Source of the DNA: Streptomyces sp. MUM 2J
Lineage (GTDB): Bacteria > Actinomycetota > Actinomycetes > Streptomycetales > Streptomycetaceae
Assembly: GCF_022414535.1 (NCBI RefSeq)
Contig: NZ_JADWYM010000011.1
Location: forward strand, 89,049 to 153,048
DNA: 64,000 bases
Direction of reading: 5' to 3'
Shown one piece after another: positions 51,269 through 60,181 of this stretch. Both the position numbers and the translations under genes were made by a program. The first letter of the stretch is position 1; each line of letters begins with the position of its first letter. Below the pieces are notes generated by a model that was not told the DNA's origin, did no database searches, and saw nothing but the letters and a program-made list of their open reading frames with translations.

Positions 51269-52072
51269 ATGGCCGACACCGTGCTCTACGAGGTGAACGA
51301 CGGGCTCGCGACCATCACGCTGAACCGCCCCGAGGCGATGAACGCGCTGAACGTCGCGACCAAGGTCGCCCTCCGGGACGCGGCCGAGTCAGCGGCGGGC
51401 GACGACGCCGTCCGGGCGGTGCTGCTGACGGCGGCCGGCGACCGGGCGTTCTGCGTGGGCCAGGACCTCAAGGAGCACATCGGGCTGCTGGCCGCCGACC
51501 GGGAGACCGGTTCGGGGCAGACGATGAGCACCGTCCGCGAGCACTACAACCCCATCGTGCGGGCGCTCGCCGGGGCGCCGAAGCCGGTGGTCGCGGCGGT
51601 GAACGGGGTCGCGGCGGGCGCGGGCTTCGGTTTCGCGCTGGCGGCCGACCACCGGATCGTGGCGGACACGGCCGGCTTCAACACCTCCTTCGCGGGCGTG
51701 GCCCTGACCGCCGACTCGGGCATCTCCTGGACACTGCCGCGGGTCATCGGCCCCGGCCGCGCCGCCGACCTGCTGCTCTTCCCGCGCAGCATCACCGCGC
51801 AGGAGGCGTTCGAGCTGGGCATCGCCAACCGCGTGGTGCCGGCCGCCGACCTGCGGTCGGAGGCCGAGGCGGTGGCCCGGGCACTGGCGGAGGGGCCGAC
51901 GGTGGCGTACGCGGCACTGAAGGAGGCCATGGCCTACGGGCTGACGCACTCCCTGGCGGAGACCCTGGAGAAGGAGGACGAGCTCCAGACCCGCGCGGGC
52001 TCCTCCGAGGACCACGCCATCGCCGTGCAGGCCTTCGTGAACAAGGAGAAGCCGAAGTACCTCGGCCGCTGA
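51269..52072 (+). CDS. Enoyl-CoA hydratase/isomerase family protein
   Basis: This 267-residue crotonase-fold enzyme probably acts in fatty-acid or amino-acid degradation. Key regions are TITLNRPEAMNAL, FCVGQDLKEH and the oxyanion-hole segment AVNGVAAGAGFGFALAAD. A glutamate-containing helix follows, but the second hydratase Glu is less clear (TADSGISWTLPRVIG). Loss of one Glu would make it an isomerase or another crotonase. ATG 51269 has GGAGGGAACACC. It ends 17 bases before the convergent tag gene. Confidence 0.88.
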   Translation: MADTVLYEVNDGLATITLNRPEAMNALNVATKVALRDAAESAAGDDAVRAVLLTAAGDRAFCVGQDLKEHIGLLAADRETGSGQTMSTVREHYNPIVRALAGAPKPVVAAVNGVAAGAGFGFALAADHRIVADTAGFNTSFAGVALTADSGISWTLPRVIGPGRAADLLLFPRSITAQEAFELGIANRVVPAADLRSEAEAVARALAEGPTVAYAALKEAMAYGLTHSLAETLEKEDELQTRAGSSEDHAIAVQAFVNKEKPKYLGR

Positions 52073-52089
52073 GCCGGCCGGCGCCGGGC

Positions 52090-52677
52090 TCAGGGGCGAC
52101 GGCGTGCGACGCAGGTCCCGAGGTGGTCGTCGACCAGCCCGCAGGCCTGCATCAGGGCGTACGCCGTCGTCGGGCCGACGAAGCGCAGGCCCCGCTGCTT
52201 CAGGGCCCTGGACAGGGCCGTCGACTCGGCGGTGACCGCGGGGACGTCGGCGAGGGACCGCGGGACCGGGCGGGCCGCCGGGTCGGGGGCGTGGGACCAG
52301 ATCAGCCGGTCCAGTTCGCCCGGCTGCCACGTGGCGAGCACCCGCGCGTTGGCGAGCGTGGCGTCGATCTTGGCGCGGTTGCGGATGATCCCGGCGTCGG
52401 TGAGCAGGCGCTCGCGGTCGGCGTCGGCGAACCCGGCGACCTCGGCGATCTCGAAGCCGGCGAAGGCGGCGCGGAAGCCGGGGCGGCGGCGCAGGATGGT
52501 GATCCACGACAGGCCGGACTGGAACGCCTCCAGGGACAGGCGCTCGAACAGGGCGTCGTCGCCGTGGACCGGGCGGCCCCACTCCTCGTCGTGGTAGGCG
52601 ACGTAGTCCGGCGTGGACAGGGCCCACGGGCAGCGCAGGGCGCCGTCCGGGCCCGCGAGGGCAATGCCGTCGCTCAC
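52090..52677 (-). CDS. tag: DNA-3-methyladenine glycosylase I
   Basis: This 195-residue base-excision enzyme removes 3-methyladenine. Its CPWAL and YHDEEWGRPVHGD motifs, the catalytic-type glutamate and the aromatic pocket, and the C-terminal DDHLGTC are present. The Cys, His, His, Cys zinc ligands are complete. GTG 52677 overlaps the DivIVA-like gene stop (GTGA at 52674-52677), so the two are coupled. From memory tagA (Rv1210) has a DivIVA-like gene at its side in mycobacteria, as here. Confidence 0.95.
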   Translation of the reverse strand: MSDGIALAGPDGALRCPWALSTPDYVAYHDEEWGRPVHGDDALFERLSLEAFQSGLSWITILRRRPGFRAAFAGFEIAEVAGFADADRERLLTDAGIIRNRAKIDATLANARVLATWQPGELDRLIWSHAPDPAARPVPRSLADVPAVTAESTALSRALKQRGLRFVGPTTAYALMQACGLVDDHLGTCVARRRP

Positions 52678-53030
52678 TGCCGGTCCTCCCGCCGTTCGTC
52701 CCGCGGGGGCTGCTGCGCGGCGGCGGCCCGGGCTCCCGCCAGCGCTGACTCCAGGTCGGCGATGCGGGCGTCGCGCTCGGCGAGTTCGGCGGCGACGCGG
52801 TCCAGGGCGTCGTCGACGTCGGCCATGCGGTAGCCGCGGACCGCGAGCGGGAAGCGGAGGTGGTCGATGTCCGCGCGGTCGACGGGGCGGTCGGGGGGCA
52901 GCGGGTCGTGCAGCCGCTCGGGGGCCGCCTCGGGCAGCGGGCCCGTGCCCTCGCCGCCGCCGACCACGGCGAGCATCACCGCGGCGGCCACGACGGCGAG
53001 CGCGACGACCAGGAACAGGAACATAACCAT
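52674..53030 (-). CDS. Membrane-anchored DivIVA-domain-like protein
   Basis: This 118-residue protein has one N-terminal membrane helix (VMFLFLVVALAVVAAAVMLAVVG). A short DivIVA-like segment follows (RADIDHLRFPLAVRGYRMADVDDALDRVAAEL), where the FPLAVRGYRMADVD motif is the lipid-sensing DivIVA signature, and then a coiled coil (AERDARIADLESALAGAR). It is coupled to tag by a 4-base overlap. Its role in polar growth is plausible but not shown. Confidence 0.85.
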   Translation of the reverse strand: MVMFLFLVVALAVVAAAVMLAVVGGGEGTGPLPEAAPERLHDPLPPDRPVDRADIDHLRFPLAVRGYRMADVDDALDRVAAELAERDARIADLESALAGARAAAAQQPPRDERREDRQ

Positions 53031-53156
53031 CGCTGCATCCCCACGGTTGGTGTGCTCGGTGTCCGGAGTGTGTCAGGGTCCGATCGTGCCATGCGGCCCA
53101 GGCGGTTAGGGTCGCAGGCGGTGGAAGACCGGGACGGACTGGAGAGGTCACAGGGG

Positions 53157-54017
53157 ATGCTCAGGCTGGGCAGGCGTGAATTCGGCGCGCACGAGCCGGT
53201 GATCATGGCGATCGTGAACCGGACCCCGGACTCCTTCTACGACGGTGGGGCCACCTTCCGCGACGAGCCGGCGCTGGCCCGGGTGGAGCAGGCGGTGGCC
53301 GAGGGTGCGGCGATCATCGACGTCGGGGGGGTGAAGGCCGGTCCGGGCGAGGAGGTGACCGCCGAGGAGGAGGCGCGGCGCACGGTCGGCTTCGTGGCGG
53401 AGGTGCGGCGCCGGTTCCCCGACGTGGTCATCAGCGTGGACACCTGGCGGGCCGGGGTCGGGGAGGCGGTCTGCGAGGCGGGCGCGGATCTGCTGAACGA
53501 CGCGTGGGGCGGGGTGGACCCGCGGCTGGCGGAGGTCGCCGCGCGCCGCGGGGTGGGCCTGGTGTGCACGCACGCCGGGGGCGCCGAGCCGCGCACCCGC
53601 CCGCACCGGGTGGAGTACGACGACGTCATGGCCGACATCCTGCGGGTGACGGTGGGCCTGGCGGAGCGCGCGGTGGCGCTGGGGGTGCCGCGGGAGTCGG
53701 TGCTGATCGACCCCGGGCACGACTTCGGCAAGAACACGCGGCACAGTCTGGAGGCGACGCGGCGGCTCGGCGAGATGGTCGACACAGGCTGGCCGGTGCT
53801 GGTGTCGCTGTCCAACAAGGACTTCGTCGGCGAGACGCTGGACAAGCCGGTCAAGGAGCGGGTGCTGGGCACGCTGGCGACCACGGCGGTGTCGGCCTGG
53901 CTGGGGGCGCAGGTGTACCGCGTCCACGAGGTGGCGGAGACGCGGCAGGTCCTGGACATGGTGGCGTCGATCGCGGGGCACCGCACGCCCGCGGTGGCCC
54001 GGCGGGGCCTGGCGTGA
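53157..54017 (+). CDS. Dihydropteroate synthase family protein (FolP2-like)
   Basis: This 286-residue TIM barrel is related to dihydropteroate synthase. IMAIVNRTPDSFYDGG resembles the pterin-loop motif, with Arg instead of Val after Asn. Then come IIDVGG, SVDTWRAGVGEAVCEAGADLLNDAWGG, IDPGHDFGKNTRHSL and the anion site YRVHEVAETRQ. The usual loop SRK reads SNK (VSLSNKDFVGETLD). These changes match the FolP2 paralog of mycobacteria (Rv1207), which has lost synthase activity, so folate synthesis is doubtful. ATG 53157 has GGAGAGG upstream; GTG 53121 is in frame. Confidence 0.85.
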   Translation: MLRLGRREFGAHEPVIMAIVNRTPDSFYDGGATFRDEPALARVEQAVAEGAAIIDVGGVKAGPGEEVTAEEEARRTVGFVAEVRRRFPDVVISVDTWRAGVGEAVCEAGADLLNDAWGGVDPRLAEVAARRGVGLVCTHAGGAEPRTRPHRVEYDDVMADILRVTVGLAERAVALGVPRESVLIDPGHDFGKNTRHSLEATRRLGEMVDTGWPVLVSLSNKDFVGETLDKPVKERVLGTLATTAVSAWLGAQVYRVHEVAETRQVLDMVASIAGHRTPAVARRGLA

Positions 54018-54190
54018 CGCCGCCGGGCGCCCACCGCGGCGGGGGCTGAGGGACGGGGCCGCGAGGCCTCGTCACGGCGGACGCCGGGAGCAGCCTCGCT
54101 GCGGCGGATGACGGGCGGGCGGACGGCGGAGGGTGCGGCGCCGGGGAAGGAAGGGGCGCAGGAGCGGGTGCCGCCGGCCGTGGGGCCGGT

Positions 54191-54949
54191 TCAGCGGCCC
54201 GCCTCCTTGGACACCAGGGCCACGGCCTCCTCCACGTCGTCCGTGACGTGGAAGAGCAACAGGTCCTTCTCGGCGGCCTTCCCCTGCGCCACCAGCGTGT
54301 TCATGAGCCAGTCGACCAGACCGCCCCAGTAGGCGCTGCCGAAGAGGACGATGGGGAAGCGGGTGACCTTCTGGGTCTGGACGAGGGTGAGGGCCTCGAA
54401 GAGTTCGTCGAGGGTGCCGAGTCCGCCGGGCAGGACGACGAACCCCTGCGCGTACTTGACGAACATCATCTTCCGCACGAAGAAGTAGCGGAAGTTCAGG
54501 CCGATGTCGACGTAGGGGTTCAGCCCCTGCTCGAAGGGCAGCTCGATGCCGAGGCCCACCGAGATACCGCCCGCCTCGCACGCGCCCTTGTTCGCCGCCT
54601 CCATGGCGCCCGGTCCGCCGCCCGTGATGACGGCGAAGCCCGCGTCCACCAGGCCCCGGCCGAGGCGCACCCCGGCTTCGTACTCCGGGGAGTCGGCCGG
54701 TGTCCGCGCGGAGCCGAACACGCTGATCGCCTCGGGCAGTTCGGCCAGCGTGCCGAAGCCCTCGATGAACTCCGACTGGATGCGCAGCACCCGCCAGGGA
54801 TCGGTGTGGACCCAGTCCGACGGGCCGCCCACGTCCAGCAGGCGCTGGTCCGTCGTGCTCGCCGTCACCTGGCCGCGCCGCCGGAGGACCGGTCCCAGGC
54901 GCTGCTCGTCCGGTGGCGTCTTCTTGCCCTCGGGGTTGCCGGTAGCCAT
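54191..54949 (-). CDS. LOG-family (TIGR00730) Rossmann-fold protein
   Basis: This 252-residue protein resembles cytokinin-activating LOG phosphoribohydrolases. ISVFGSARTPADSPEY and TGGGPGAMEAANKGACEAGG bind the nucleotide, and VVLPGGLGTLDELFEALTL contains the signature PGGxGTxxE. The probable reaction is removal of ribose 5-phosphate from nucleotide 5'-monophosphates. ATG 54949 follows GGAGGGAGCGCG. From memory, Rv1205 holds the same position near folP2, and dapE neighbours it here as well. Confidence 0.93.
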   Translation of the reverse strand: MATGNPEGKKTPPDEQRLGPVLRRRGQVTASTTDQRLLDVGGPSDWVHTDPWRVLRIQSEFIEGFGTLAELPEAISVFGSARTPADSPEYEAGVRLGRGLVDAGFAVITGGGPGAMEAANKGACEAGGISVGLGIELPFEQGLNPYVDIGLNFRYFFVRKMMFVKYAQGFVVLPGGLGTLDELFEALTLVQTQKVTRFPIVLFGSAYWGGLVDWLMNTLVAQGKAAEKDLLLFHVTDDVEEAVALVSKEAGR

Positions 54950-55188
54950 GTACGCGCTCCCTCCGTCGTGCTGTCTTTCCACCTCAGCGTAGATCCACGG
55001 TGGTTACGGACGGGGGACGTGAGCATGTCCGCCACCGGGGCCGGTCGGGAAACGTCCCGTCCGGCCGCGCTCCCCCCGGCGGACGGGACGCCCGCGCCGG
55101 GCTCTCCGGCCGACACCGCGAACGCGCCCCGGACGGGCGGCCCCTGCTCGCTGCCCTGCTCCCGGCTCGGTCCGCCGAGCCCGTGCCG

Positions 55189-56268
55189 TCAGCCGGTGAG
55201 CCAGTCGCTGAGCCGCGCCTCCGCCGAGAGGATCTTCGCCGTCTCGACGCGCTCGTCCCGCCGGTGCGCCAGGTGCGGGTTGCCCGGACCGTAGTTGACC
55301 GCGGGGACGCCGAGCGCCGAGAAGCGGGAGACGTCCGTCCAGCCGTACTTGGGCTGCGGGGTGCCGCCGACCGCCTCGATGAAGGCGGCAGCGGCCGGAT
55401 GGGACAGTCCGGGCAGGGCGGCACCGCTGTGGTCGTCGACGACGAACTCCTCCACCCCGCAGTCCGCGAAGACCTCGCGCACGTGCGCGATCGCCTCCTG
55501 CTCGGTGCGGTCCGGTGCGTAGCGGAAGTTCACCGTGACCACGCACGCGTCGGGGATGACGTTGCCCGCCACACCCCCGGAGATGCCGACCGCGTTGAGG
55601 CCCTCGCGGTACTCCAGGCCGTCGATCACCGGGTACCGCGGCTCGTACGCCGCCAGCCGCGCGAGGATCGGCGCCGCCGCGTGGATGGCGTTGGAACCCA
55701 TCCAGCTGCGGGCGGAGTGGGCCCGCTCGCCGCCGGTCCTGAGCAGCACCCGCAGGGTGCCCTGACAGCCGCCCTCGACCTGCCCGTCCGACGGCTCCAG
55801 CAGCACCGCGAAGTCGCCCGCCAGCCAGTCGGGGTGCGCCTCCGCGATGTGCCGGAGCCCGTTGAGTTCGGCGGCGACTTCCTCGTTGTCGTAGAAGACG
55901 AACGTGAGGTCGCGGTTGGGCGCCGGAACGGTGGCCGCGATGCGCAGCTGCACGGCGACACCCGACTTCATGTCGCAGGTGCCGCAACCCCACAGGAATC
56001 CCTCGCCGTCGAGGCGGGAGGGGACGTTGTCGGCGATCGGCACGGTGTCGATGTGGCCGGCGAGGATCACGCGCTCGGACCGGCCGAGATGGGTGCGCGC
56101 GACGACGTTGTTGCCGTACCGGTCCACCGTCAGGTGCGGCAGGGCGCGCAGCGCGGTCTCGATCGCGTCCGCGAGCGGCTTCTCGGTGCCGCTCTCGGAG
56201 GCGAAGTCGACGAGCTGCGCGGTCAGCTCCGCAGCGTCCAGCGTGAGGTCAAGCGGGGTGTCGGCCAT
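55189..56268 (-). CDS. dapE: Succinyl-diaminopimelate desuccinylase
   Basis: This 359-residue M20-type enzyme cleaves N-succinyl-LL-diaminopimelate to LL-diaminopimelate and succinate, needed for lysine and peptidoglycan. LAGHIDTVPIADN (metal His, Asp), GCGTCDMKSGV, YDNEEVAAELNG (catalytic and metal Glu) and LEPSDG are in order, and ERAHSARSWMGSNAIHAAAP is in the dimerisation domain. ATG 56268. It faces the LOG gene on the same strand 239 bases further. Together with dapC (59605) it makes a split DAP pathway. Confidence 0.94.
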   Translation of the reverse strand: MADTPLDLTLDAAELTAQLVDFASESGTEKPLADAIETALRALPHLTVDRYGNNVVARTHLGRSERVILAGHIDTVPIADNVPSRLDGEGFLWGCGTCDMKSGVAVQLRIAATVPAPNRDLTFVFYDNEEVAAELNGLRHIAEAHPDWLAGDFAVLLEPSDGQVEGGCQGTLRVLLRTGGERAHSARSWMGSNAIHAAAPILARLAAYEPRYPVIDGLEYREGLNAVGISGGVAGNVIPDACVVTVNFRYAPDRTEQEAIAHVREVFADCGVEEFVVDDHSGAALPGLSHPAAAAFIEAVGGTPQPKYGWTDVSRFSALGVPAVNYGPGNPHLAHRRDERVETAKILSAEARLSDWLTG

Positions 56269-56360
56269 GCCCGCGACCCTATCCCCCCGCAACCGCGGAA
56301 GCGCTGCGCGAACCTGCTCAGGACTCCCGGCTTCCGGAGGCCTCCAGTACCTTGTACCGC

Positions 56361-57527
56361 GTGTCAGAGCCGTCCCCCACGCCTCACGCCTCACCGACGC
56401 CCGCGCCCCCGGGGCGCCGCCGTCGCCTGCTCCGGTTCGGCGCCGGGCTGGTCGCGCTGGGTGCGGTCGCGGGCTATCTCACGGTGCAGTACGTGACCGG
56501 GGGTGGCGGCGCGCCGGGCTGCCGGGTCGTCTCGGGGGCGGGCGGTGCGGCGTCGTACGCCTTCACGCCGGAGCAGGCGGTGAACGCCGCGACGATCGCG
56601 GCCGTCGGCACCGGCCGCGATCTGCCCGAGCGGGCCGTGACGATCGCGCTGGCGACGGCGTTGCAGGAGTCCGGGCTGCGCAACATCGACCACGGCGACC
56701 GGGACTCGCTGGGCCTGTTCCAGCAGCGGCCGTCGCAAGGCTGGGGCACCCCGCGGCAGATCATGGACCCGACGTACGCGGCGGGCGCCTTCTACCAGCA
56801 CCTGGTGAAGGTCCCCGGCTACACGGGACTGCCCCTCACGGTCGCCGCGCAGCGCGTGCAGCGCAGCGGCTACCCGGAGGCGTACGCCAAGCACGAGTCG
56901 GACGCGGCGCTGCTGTCCGCCGCCCTGACGGGACGCTCCGCGGCCACGCTGACCTGCGGGGGCCGCAAGGACACGAGGCCGGGCGCGGGGCCGGACGGGG
57001 TGCGCGCGGCGCTCGTACGGGACTTCGGGCGCGACGTGTTCGAGATGGCCGGCGCGGAGGTGAGCGGCCGGGCCGCGGCGACGCCCTCGCCGGACGCGTC
57101 CGCGGCGGGCAAGGCATCCGGTCCGCTCGGCACACCCGGATCATCCGAGTCACCCGGATCGTCCGGCGGGTCGGGGTCCGCGGCGTTCGGGCGGCCCGGT
57201 GGACCGGAGGACGCCGCGGGGCGGACGGTGACCGTGCCGGTACCCGAGGCGGGTCCGGGCGGCCGGGCCGGGCAGCGGTCGGCGCGGGAGCGGGGCTGGC
57301 AGCTCGCGCACTGGGCGGTGGCCAACGCCTCGGCCCTGCACATCGAACGCGTCTCCTACGCCGACCGGGAGTGGGTCGCCGGCACGACCGACGGCCGCTG
57401 GCGCAGCACGGCCGGTTCCGGTTCCGGTTCGGCGTCCGGCTCCGGACCCGGCTCCGGACCCGGCTCCGGGGACGGGCCGGGGCGGAACGCGGACGCGGAC
57501 GCGGTGCGGATCGTCGCCGGGCAGTAG
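56361..57527 (+). CDS. Exported lysozyme-like protein
   Basis: The protein of about 388 residues has a basic N-terminus and a membrane helix (LLRFGAGLVALGAVAGYLTVQ). It continues with a compact domain (residues about 60-190) containing ALATALQESGLRNIDHGD, GLFQQRPSQGWG and MDPTYAAGAFYQHL, like the catalytic Glu helix and QQR region of lytic transglycosylase-like lysozyme folds. The C-terminal half is Ser/Gly/Pro-rich, with repeat-like SGSGPGSGPGS. Relatives in Streptomyces are often misnamed heavy-metal transporters. GTG 56361 is chosen; TTG 56352 is in frame. It is divergent from dapE. Confidence 0.75.
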   Translation: MSEPSPTPHASPTPAPPGRRRRLLRFGAGLVALGAVAGYLTVQYVTGGGGAPGCRVVSGAGGAASYAFTPEQAVNAATIAAVGTGRDLPERAVTIALATALQESGLRNIDHGDRDSLGLFQQRPSQGWGTPRQIMDPTYAAGAFYQHLVKVPGYTGLPLTVAAQRVQRSGYPEAYAKHESDAALLSAALTGRSAATLTCGGRKDTRPGAGPDGVRAALVRDFGRDVFEMAGAEVSGRAAATPSPDASAAGKASGPLGTPGSSESPGSSGGSGSAAFGRPGGPEDAAGRTVTVPVPEAGPGGRAGQRSARERGWQLAHWAVANASALHIERVSYADREWVAGTTDGRWRSTAGSGSGSASGSGPGSGPGSGDGPGRNADADAVRIVAGQ

Positions 57528-57857
57528 GGCCGGGCAGCAGTGCGGTCCCTCACCCTGACGGGTTATGCGGGGACGGTCCGGAGGCAGTGCGGGCAGGTAT
57601 GCGCGCACTCGCCCCCGTTTCCGCCGAAACCCTTGGAAACACCGGGCCGCAAGCATCCGGTGGACTTTCCCCCGGGCGCCTTTTGCCCGTTTATATCCGC
57701 AGGTGATTATGCGACGCATTGCCCATTCTTTACGTCGCCCCGCCGCAACCTTCGCGGACCTCAAGCGGTAGTCACTGCGTCCGGACCCGATGATCGGCTG
57801 GTTCAACTGCCTCAAATCGTCGGACAGTTCACCGCCCTCCCCCGTCGAAGGAGCATC
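57528..57857. other. Gene-free region before the secreted small protein
   Basis: These 330 bases contain no supported gene. A relatively AT-rich stretch (about 57685-57730, with GTTTATATCCGC) probably holds the promoter of the next gene. No operator is recognised. Confidence 0.4.
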
Positions 57858-58307
57858 ATGACCCTCCCCCTGACCCGCCGGATCGCCCGTGCCGCGCTGC
57901 TCGTCGCAGCGGGAGCGGCTGCCGGGGTCGGTGCGGCCGGCTCCGCCAGCGCGGCCCCCGCCCTTCCGGCGACCCCGAACCTCGGCGGACTGACCGCCCT
58001 GGACGCGGCCGGCGCCGGCGCCACCGCGGACGGCGCGGTGCAGAGTGCCACCGGCCTCGCGGGCGGCACCGGCGGCAAGGCGGTCGAGCAGACGGTGCCG
58101 GCCGCGGGCACGAGCGGCGGCAAGGCCGTCCGGAAGGCGACGCCCGCGGCGCAGAAGGCCGCCGGTGACGCCACCGGCTCCGCCGGCCGGATCCTCGGCG
58201 GCACCACGTCGACCGTGACGAAGGGCGGGCTGCCCACGGACGGGCTGGCCAAGGGCGCCGGGGCCGCCCAGTCCCTGCCGCTGAAGGGCCTGCCCCTGGG
58301 CGGCTGA
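57858..58307 (+). CDS. Small secreted Ala/Gly-rich protein
   Basis: This 149-residue exported protein has a signal peptide with basic start and hydrophobic core (RRIARAALLVAAGAAAGVGAAG), with likely cleavage after SASAA. The mature part is low-complexity (Ala, Gly, Thr, Pro) with spaced GGKAV segments and no cysteines. ATG 57858 has GAAGGAG. It ends before a strong hairpin, so it is monocistronic. Family unknown; it could be a wall-associated or surface-coating protein. Confidence 0.75.
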   Translation: MTLPLTRRIARAALLVAAGAAAGVGAAGSASAAPALPATPNLGGLTALDAAGAGATADGAVQSATGLAGGTGGKAVEQTVPAAGTSGGKAVRKATPAAQKAAGDATGSAGRILGGTTSTVTKGGLPTDGLAKGAGAAQSLPLKGLPLGG

Positions 58308-58325
58308 CGCCCCCTGCCGACACCG

Positions 58326-58356
58326 GCGGGGTCCAGGTGCGCCACCTGGACCCCGC
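58326..58356. terminator. Perfect hairpin, 14-base stem
   Basis: GCGGGGTCCAGGTG (58326-58339) pairs with CACCTGGACCCCGC (58343-58356) around CGC. It lies between the secreted protein gene and the convergent dapC. Confidence 0.9.
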
Positions 58357-58459
58357 CGTCGCGTGCGCGGGCGACCCGAGGAGGCGCGGGCGGCGGGTGC
58401 CGGGCCGTAGCGGGCACCGTTCAGCAGGCAGCGGGTGGCGGTTCTCGTTCCTCTTCTCG

Positions 58460-59605
58460 CTACAGGCGCCGTACGGCCGCCCCGATCCGCTCGTCCGTCG
58501 CCGTCAGGGCCACGCGGACGAACGTCTCGCCCGCCGGGCCGTAGAAGTCGCCCGGGGCCACCAGGATGCCGCGCTCGGCCAGGTGGGACACGGTGTCCCA
58601 GCAGGACTCTCCGCGGGTCGCCCACAGGTAGAGGCTCGCCTCGCTGTGCTCGATGCGGAAGCCGTGGCCCAGCAGCGCCGCCCGCAGGGCCTCGCGGCGG
58701 GCCGCGTAGCGCTCGCGCTGGACGCGGACGTGCTCGTCGTCGCCGAGGGCGGCCACCGCCGCCGCCTGGGTCGGCGCCGAGGTCATCATGCCGCCGTGCT
58801 TGCGGATCTCCAGCAGCGGGCCGAGGACGGCCGGGTCGCCGGCCACGAAGGCGGCGCGGTAGCCGGCCAGGTTGGAGCGCTTGGACAGGGAGTGGACGGC
58901 GACGATGCCGTCGTAGGAGCCGCCGTTGACGTCGGGGTGCAGGACCGACACCGGGTCGGCCTCCCAGCCCAGCTCCAGGTAGCACTCGTCGGAGAGGACG
59001 AGGACGCCGTGCTCGCGGGCCCAGGCCACGATCCGGGTCAGCTCCTCCCGGGACAGCACCCGGCCCGTCGGGTTGGACGGGGAGTTCAGCCACAGCAGCC
59101 TGAGGTTCGCCGGGTCCAGCTCGGTCGGGTCGTCGTAGGCCTCGTGGTCGGCGCCGGCCAGGCGGGCGCCCACCTCGTACGTCGGGTACGCCAGGCGGGG
59201 GTGGGCGACCCTGTCGCCGGGGCCGAGGCCGAGGTGGGTCGGCAGCCAGGCCACCAGTTCCTTGGATCCGACGACGGGGAGCACGTGCCGGTGCGTGACC
59301 CCGCGGGCGCCCAGGCGCCGCTCCAGCCAGCCCGTGATCGCGTCGCGCAGCGCCGGGGTACCCCACACCGTCGGATAGCCCGGCGAGTCCGCCGCGTCGA
59401 CCAGCGCCTTCTGGATCAGCTCGGGGACCGGGTCGACCGGGGTGCCGACGGAGAGGTCGACGATGCCGTCCGGGTGGGCGGCGGCCGTCTTCTTGTACGG
59501 CTCCAGCCGGTCCCACGGGAAGGCGGGGAGACGGTCGCGGAGCGACGTCACGGACGGGCGGGCGGCCGGGCGGGCGGGGTCTGCGGACACGGGGATCGAG
59601 CTCAC
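58460..59605 (-). CDS. dapC: Succinyldiaminopimelate aminotransferase
   Basis: This 381-residue class I/II aminotransferase transfers an amino group to N-succinyl-2-amino-6-ketopimelate in lysine/DAP synthesis. VGSKELVAWLPTHLGLGPGD and NSPSNPTGRVLSREEL (the NPxG motif) are seen. The PLP lysine is in HSLSKRSNLAGYRAAF (about residue 240), and RVALTATDERIGAAVRRL is at the end. GTG 59605 is preferred. From memory, this gene follows the ferredoxin gene in mycobacteria (Rv1178 and fdxC), exactly as here (114 bases). It joins dapE as a split pathway. Confidence 0.9.
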   Translation of the reverse strand: MSSIPVSADPARPAARPSVTSLRDRLPAFPWDRLEPYKKTAAAHPDGIVDLSVGTPVDPVPELIQKALVDAADSPGYPTVWGTPALRDAITGWLERRLGARGVTHRHVLPVVGSKELVAWLPTHLGLGPGDRVAHPRLAYPTYEVGARLAGADHEAYDDPTELDPANLRLLWLNSPSNPTGRVLSREELTRIVAWAREHGVLVLSDECYLELGWEADPVSVLHPDVNGGSYDGIVAVHSLSKRSNLAGYRAAFVAGDPAVLGPLLEIRKHGGMMTSAPTQAAAVAALGDDEHVRVQRERYAARREALRAALLGHGFRIEHSEASLYLWATRGESCWDTVSHLAERGILVAPGDFYGPAGETFVRVALTATDERIGAAVRRL

Positions 59606-59719
59606 TTTCGTCGGTACGGCAAACGCCTCGGTCCCGTGCGGCGACCGGATCCGATCCGAGCGATCGTGGCCGTACGGGACCGAGGCGGCGCGGCTGAGTC
59701 GTGCGGGCCGCTTACGGGG

Positions 59720-60040
59720 TCACTCGCCCTGCGGCGGCAGTGCCTCGACGAGGGGGTGGTCACGCTCGATCAGCCCCAGCTTGCTGGCGCCGCCGGGCGA
59801 GCCCAGCTCGTCGAAGAACTCGACGTTCGCCTTGTAGTAGTCCTTCCACTCCTCCGGAGTGTCGTCCTCGTAGAAGATCGCCTCGACCGGGCAGACCGGC
59901 TCACAGGCACCACAGTCGACGCATTCGTCCGGGTGGATGTACAAGGACCGCTTGCCCTCGTAGATGCAGTCGACCGGACACTCCTCGATGCACGCCTTGT
60001 CCTTGACGTCGACACAAGGCTCTGCGATGACGTAGGTCAC
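59720..60040 (-). CDS. fdxA: Ferredoxin of the 7Fe type
   Basis: The 106-residue FdxA-like ferredoxin transfers electrons with a 3Fe-4S and a 4Fe-4S cluster. The cysteine pattern is C9, C17, C21, C25 with later C40, C43, C46 and C50 in DECVDCGACEPVCPVEAI, typical of the 7Fe form with a conserved C-terminal extension (PEEWKDYYKANVEFFDELG). It starts at GTG 60040. It lies upstream of dapC on the same strand, probably in one transcript. Confidence 0.96.
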   Translation of the reverse strand: MTYVIAEPCVDVKDKACIEECPVDCIYEGKRSLYIHPDECVDCGACEPVCPVEAIFYEDDTPEEWKDYYKANVEFFDELGSPGGASKLGLIERDHPLVEALPPQGE

Positions 60041-60181
60041 GCTGTCGTTCCTCCTCGATAGGGCGCTGGCGGGCCTCCCACAGGCTCCGCCGCCTGGCGC
60101 GCGGGAGCGCGGCGTCGTCGATGCCCGCCCCTAGTATCTCCGTTCCTGGGCATGATCCGAACAGGAGGGGTGAACTGACCT

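Noticed and set aside
57565..57771. 68-residue frame before the secreted protein
   Set aside because: No ribosome site, no motif, and it lies in the promoter region.
57150..59516. 788-residue minus-strand frame
   Set aside because: It runs through dapC in the wrong frame and is Arg/Pro-rich without motifs.
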